From contig NZ_CP072913.1 of the NCBI RefSeq assembly GCF_017968885.1, forward strand, positions 3,022,001-3,086,000: a stretch of DNA of 64,000 nt. Reading direction: 5' to 3'. Both the position numbers and the translations under genes were made by a program. Positions 15,201 through 21,200 of the stretch are shown here, piece after piece; the stretch's first letter is position 1; every line of letters begins with the position of its first letter. The notes below the pieces were generated by a model. It saw only the letters and a list, made by a program, of their open reading frames with translations, ran no database searches and was not told the DNA's origin. Source of the stretch: Pseudomonas sp. Tri1. Its GTDB lineage: Bacteria; Pseudomonadota; Gammaproteobacteria; Pseudomonadales; Pseudomonadaceae.

Positions 15201-18200
15201 GTTGCTCAATGGCGGCTGCGTGGTGGTGATCGATCAGGACGTGTTGCTGACACAAGAACGTTTTGCGGCGCTGCTGCAAGAGCAATCGGTCAGCGTGTTG
15301 TGGATGACCGCCGGCCTGTTCCATCAATACGCCGCCGGGCTGATGCCGGTGTTCGCCCAGTTGCGCTACCTGATCGTCGGCGGCGATGTGCTCGATCCAG
15401 CAGTGATCGGCCGCGTCCTGAAGGAAGGCGCGCCGCTGCACCTGCTCAACGGTTACGGCCCGACCGAGGCCACCACCTTCACCACCACCCACGAAATCAA
15501 AACCATGGGCGAGGGCGGGATTCCGATTGGTCGTCCGATTGGCAACACCCGTGTCTATGTGCTGGATGCCAATTGTCAGCCAGTGCCTATCGGTGTCGCG
15601 GGCGAGCTGTACATCGGTGGCGACGGTGTGGCAAAGGGGTATCTGAACCGCCCTGAACTGACCGCCGAGAAGTTCGTCGCCGATCCGTTCAGCGTGGACC
15701 CAGGCGCCTTGCTTTACCGCACTGGCGACCTGGCGCGCTGGCGAGCAGACGGCACGGTGGATTACCTGGGGCGTAACGACGACCAAGTGAAGATCCGCGG
15801 TTTCCGTATCGAACTGGGCGAGATCGAGGCCCGTTTGGGCCAGTGCCCTGGCGTGAAAGACGCGGTGGTGCTGGCGCGACAAGACGATGCCGGGCCGAAA
15901 CGCCTGGTGGCTTACGTGATCCCGGAGTCGGGTTTCACCCTGTCAGTGCAGGATCTGCGCGCATCGCTGGCCGCATCACTGGCTGATTACATGCTGCCCA
16001 GCGCCTTCGTGGTGTTGCCAGCCTTCCCGCTGACCGCCAACGGCAAGCTGGACCGCCGCGCACTGCCAGCGCCGGACGCCGAGGCCTATGCCAGTCGTGA
16101 GTATGAAGCGCCTGTGGGCGAGATCGAAGAGACACTGGCGCAGATCTGGGCCGATGTGCTCAAGGTCGAGCAGGTCGGTCGTCACGATCACTTTTTCGAA
16201 CTGGGCGGCCATTCGCTGCTGGCCGTGACATTGATCGAACGCATGCGCCAGGTCGGTTTGAGCGCCGACGTGCGCGTGTTGTTCAGCCAACCGACCTTGG
16301 CTGCACTGGCCGCGGCGATTGGCAGCGGCAGGGAAGTCAGCGTGCCGGCAAACCTGATTGCTCTGGGTTGCGAACGCATCACCCCTGAGCTATTACCGCT
16401 GGTCAACCTGTCCCAGGACGCCATCGACCAGATCGTCGCCACCGTTCCCGGTAGGGCGCGCAACGTGCAGGATATCTACCCGCTGGCTCCGTTGCAGGAA
16501 GGCATCCTTTATCACCATTTGGCCGCTGAACAGGGCGACCCCTATGTGTTGCAGACGCAATTCGCCTTCGACAACCGTGAACGCCTCGACGCCTTCATCG
16601 GGGCGCTGCAAGTGGTGATCGATCGCCACGACATCTTGCGCACCAGCGTGGTCTGGGAAGGGTTGGATGAGCCGGTGCAAGTGGTCTGGCGCGAGGTGGC
16701 GCTGGCGCCGCAATGCATTGTTCCAGAGGCCTCGGCTGGGGATATTGCCACCCAACTGGCCAGCCGCTTCGATGCCCGGCACTATCGCCTCGACTTGGGC
16801 CAGGCGCCGTTGCTGCAATTGGCTTACGCCCGCGATGAGGCCCAGGATCGCTGGGTAGCGATCCTGCTGTTCCATCACCTGGTCCTGGATCACACCGCCC
16901 TGGATGTAATGCAGCATGAAATGCAAATGCACCTGTTGGGTCAGGATGAACACCTGAGCGCATCGGTGCCTTATCGCAACTACGTGGCCCAGGCCCGTCT
17001 GGGGATGAGCGAAGAGGAACACGAAAAATTCTTCCGCGAGATGCTCGGCGATATCGACGAGCCGACGTTGCCATTCGGCCTGGCCCAGGTCCAGGGCGAC
17101 GGGCATGGCATCGAGGAAGTGAAAGGGTTTGTCGATGACGCCCTGAGCCTGCGCCTGCGGACTCAAGCCCGCCAGCTTGGTGTCAGCGCCGCCAGCCTGG
17201 TCCATCTGGCCTGGGCTCGGGTACTGGCCGTGGCCTCGGGCCAGGAGAACGTGGTCTTCGGCACGGTCCTGCTGGGGCGGATGCAAGGCGGCGACGGGGC
17301 TGACCGGGCCCTGGGTATGTTCATCAACACCTTGCCGATCTGCGTGCCCGTGGATGAGCGAAGCGTGCGGGATGCAGTGAAGACCACCCATGCACGCCTG
17401 ACCGGGTTGCTGGGGCATGAGCATGCGTCCCTGGCCTTGGCTCAACGCTGCAGTGACGTGGCCTCGCCAGCGCCACTGTTCAGCACGCTGCTGAACTTCC
17501 GCCACAGTTCGCTGCAGGTGACGGATGAGGGCTTGTCGGCCTGGAGCGGCATGCAAATGTTGTCCAGCGAGGAGCGCACCAACTATCCGCTGACGCTGAA
17601 CGTCGATGACCTGGGCGAAGGCTTCAGCCTGACGGTGCAGGTCGAGTCCCGGATCGGTGCGCAACGTATCTGTGACTATGTGCAGGTGGCCCTGCAGAGC
17701 CTGGTCGACTCCCTGGAACACGCGCCGCAAACGGCGGTACGCAACCTCGCGGTATTGCCTGCGGCCGAACGTGAGCAACTGTTGGAAACCTGGAATGCGC
17801 CAGAGGCGACGTACGCCCATGACGCGCTGATCCATCGTCAATTCGAGGCCCAGGTTGCGACGCAACCCGACGCGGTGGCGGTGGTGTTCGAGGATCAGGC
17901 ACTGACCTACGGCGAACTCAACGCCCAGGCCAACCAGCTCGCCCATCGCCTGCTGTCGCTGGGCATTCGCCCGGATGACCGGGTGGCGATCTGTGTCGAA
18001 CGCGGCCTGGATATGATCGTCGGCGTGCTGGGCATCTTGAAGTCCGGCGCCGGTTATGTGCCGCTGGATCCGGCTTATCCGGCCGAACGCATTGCCTACA
18101 TGCTCGAGGACAGTTCCCCCGTGGCGATCGTGGTGCATGCCGCCACCCAAGTGCTGCTGGCCGAAGAATCCGGACGGGTGATCGAACTCGATAGCCCGGC

Positions 18201-21200
18201 GTTGCGCAGCCAGCCCACTGTCAACCCGCAAGTGCCTGGCCTGACGTCGTCGCAATTGGCCTACGTGATCTACACCTCCGGCTCCACCGGCCTGCCCAAA
18301 GGGGTGATGGTCGAACACCGCAACGTCGCGCGGCTGTTCTCGGCGACCCAGCCGTGGTTCGAGTTCGGTCCGCAGGATGTGTGGGCGCTGTTCCATTCCT
18401 TCGCGTTCGACTTCTCGGTCTGGGAGATCTGGGGGGCGTTGATCCATGGTGGCCGCCTGTTGGTGGTACCGCAGTTGGTCAGCCGTTCCCCGCAGGACTG
18501 CTACGCGCTGTTGTGCGAGGCCGGGGTTACGGTGTTGAACCAGACGCCGAGTGCTTTCCGGCAGTTGATCGCGGCCCAGGGCGAAAGCGATCTGCGTCAC
18601 AGCCTGCGCCAGGTGATCTTTGGTGGCGAAGCGCTGGAAACCGGCATTCTCAAGCCGTGGTATGCCCGTGTAGCCAACGCCGGGACACAGTTGGTGAACA
18701 TGTACGGCATTACCGAGACAACGGTGCACGTAACCTATCGTCCGCTTGAAGCGGCCGATGCGCGGTTGACCGGCGTCAGTCCGATCGGCAAGCGCATTCC
18801 CGACCTGCAGCTGTACGTGCTCGACGCCCAGCGCGAGCCGGTGCCAGTGGGGGTGGTGGGGGAGATGTACGTGGGTGGCGCGGGCGTGGCGCGGGGTTAC
18901 CTGAACCGGCCCGAGTTGACCCAGGAACGCTTTATCGTCGACACCTTCAGTGGGTGTGAGGGAGCACGCCTGTACCGGACCGGTGACCTTGGTCGCTGGC
19001 TGGCCGACGGTAGCATCGAATACCTGGGCCGCAACGATGACCAGGTGAAAATCCGCGGTTTCCGTATCGAGTTGGGCGAAATCGAAGCGACCTTGGCCGC
19101 CTGCGAGGGCGTCAGCGAGGCGCTGGTGATTGCCCGTGAAGACACGCCGGGCGACAAGCGCCTGGTGGGTTATGTGATTGCCGCAGACGGCGCACAACCG
19201 TCAGCCACCGAGCTGCGTACACAATTGCTGGCTTCGCTGGCGGACTACATGGTGCCCAGTGCCTTCGTGGTCCTTGAGGCGTTCCCGCTGACCACCAACG
19301 GCAAGCTCGACCGCAAGGCCTTGCCCGTGCCGGATCAATCGGCGGTGGCGACCCGTGAATACGAAGCGCCGCAAGGCGAGGCCGAGACGGTCATCGCCGT
19401 GATCTGGCAAGACCTGCTGGACCTCGAGCGGATCGGTCGTCACGACAATTTCTTCGAATTGGGCGGTCATTCGCTGCTGGCGGTGAAGCTGATCGAGCGC
19501 ATGCGCCACGTTGGCTTGAGCGCCGATGTGCGGGTGCTGTTCGGCCAACCGACGCTGGCCGCGTTGGCCGCCGCCGTGGGCGGGCACACGGAGGTCGTGG
19601 TGCCGGGCAACGCGATCCCGGCCGGTTGCACGCGGATCACCCCGGACATGTTGCCCCTGGCCGATCTGGACCAGGACGCCATCGACCGGATCGTGGCCAT
19701 GGTGCCGGGTGGTGTGGCGAATGTGCAGGATATCTACGCCCTGGCACCGTTGCAGGAAGGGATCCTGTATCACTACATCGCTGCCGCCCAGGGCGATCCC
19801 TACCTGCAATACGTGATGTTCGCGTTCGACAGCTTCGTCCACGTGGAGCATTTCACCCAAGCGCTGCAAGCCGTCGTCTCCCGTCACGATATCCTGCGCA
19901 CCGGCGTGCTCTGGGAAGGCCTGGCCGAGCCGATGCAGGTGGTCTGGCGTGAGGCACGGCTGGTGGTCGAGTCGGTTGAGCTGGATCCAGCGGCCGGGGA
20001 AGTTGCCACGCAGCTGCATCAGCGTTTCGATCCCCGGCACTATCGTTTGGACATCCGCCAGGCGCCGCTGATGCGGGTCGCTTATGCGCAAGACCCGGCC
20101 AACCAGCGCTGGGTGGGCATGTTGTTGTTCCATCACCTGGTGGACGATGCCACCTCGCTGGCCGTGCTGTCGGCGGAGATCGAAGCGCACATGCTCGGCC
20201 AGGCGCAACGCTTGCCGGCATCGGTGCCGTACCGCAACTACGTGGCCCAGGCTCGCTTGGGTGTGAGTCGCGAAGCCCATGAACGGTTCTTCCGCGACAT
20301 GCTCGGTGATGTCGACGAGCCGACCTTGCCGTTCGATTTGCAGGATGTGCAGGGCGATGGTAGTGGCATCGAGGAGGTTCGCGAGGAGGTCGAGGCCGAC
20401 CTCAGTCGTCGGCTGCGGGCCCAGGCCCGTCAGCTCGGGGTGAGTGCGGCGAGCCTGTATCACTTGGTTTGGGCCCAGGTACTGGGCACGGTGTCGGGTC
20501 GTGACGATGTGGTGTTCGGCACTGTGTTGGTGGGACGGATGCAGGGCGGCGAGGGGGCCGACCGGGCACTGGGGATGTTCATCAATACGTTGCCGCTGCG
20601 GGTGAGCCTGGGGCAGACCGGTGTCCGTGCCGGTGTGAAAGCGACCCATGCTCGACTGACCGCCTTGCTCGGCCACGAGCACGCCTCGCTGGTGCTGGCG
20701 CAACGCTGCAGCGGCGTCGAGGCGCCGACGCCATTGTTCAGTGCCTTGCTCAACTATCGCCACACCGGCGCGGCCGCTTCCGCCGAAGCGCTGTCGGCCT
20801 GGGACGGTATCCAGGTGCTGGGTGGCGAAGAGCGGACCAACTACCCGCTGACGTTGTCGGTGGATGACCAGGGCGAGGCGTTCAGTTTTACCGTCATGAC
20901 CCCGGCCCGCGTTGGTGCACAGCGGCTTTGTGGGTATGTACGGCAGGCGCTGGAAGGCCTGATCCAGATGCTTGAGCAGACGCCAGAAGCGCCGTTGCAC
21001 CAGTTGTCGATCCTGCCGCCGAGCGAGCGTCTGAAACTGTTGGCCGAGTTCAATACCGGTGGTGCCGATAACCCGCAGGAGCAGACCGTTCTCGGGCTGT
21101 TCGAAGCCCAGGTCCAGCGTACGCCGGACAGTGTCGCCGTCCTGCATGGCGAGCACGCGTTGAGCTATCGCCAGTTGGACACGCGAGCCAACCAGTTGGC

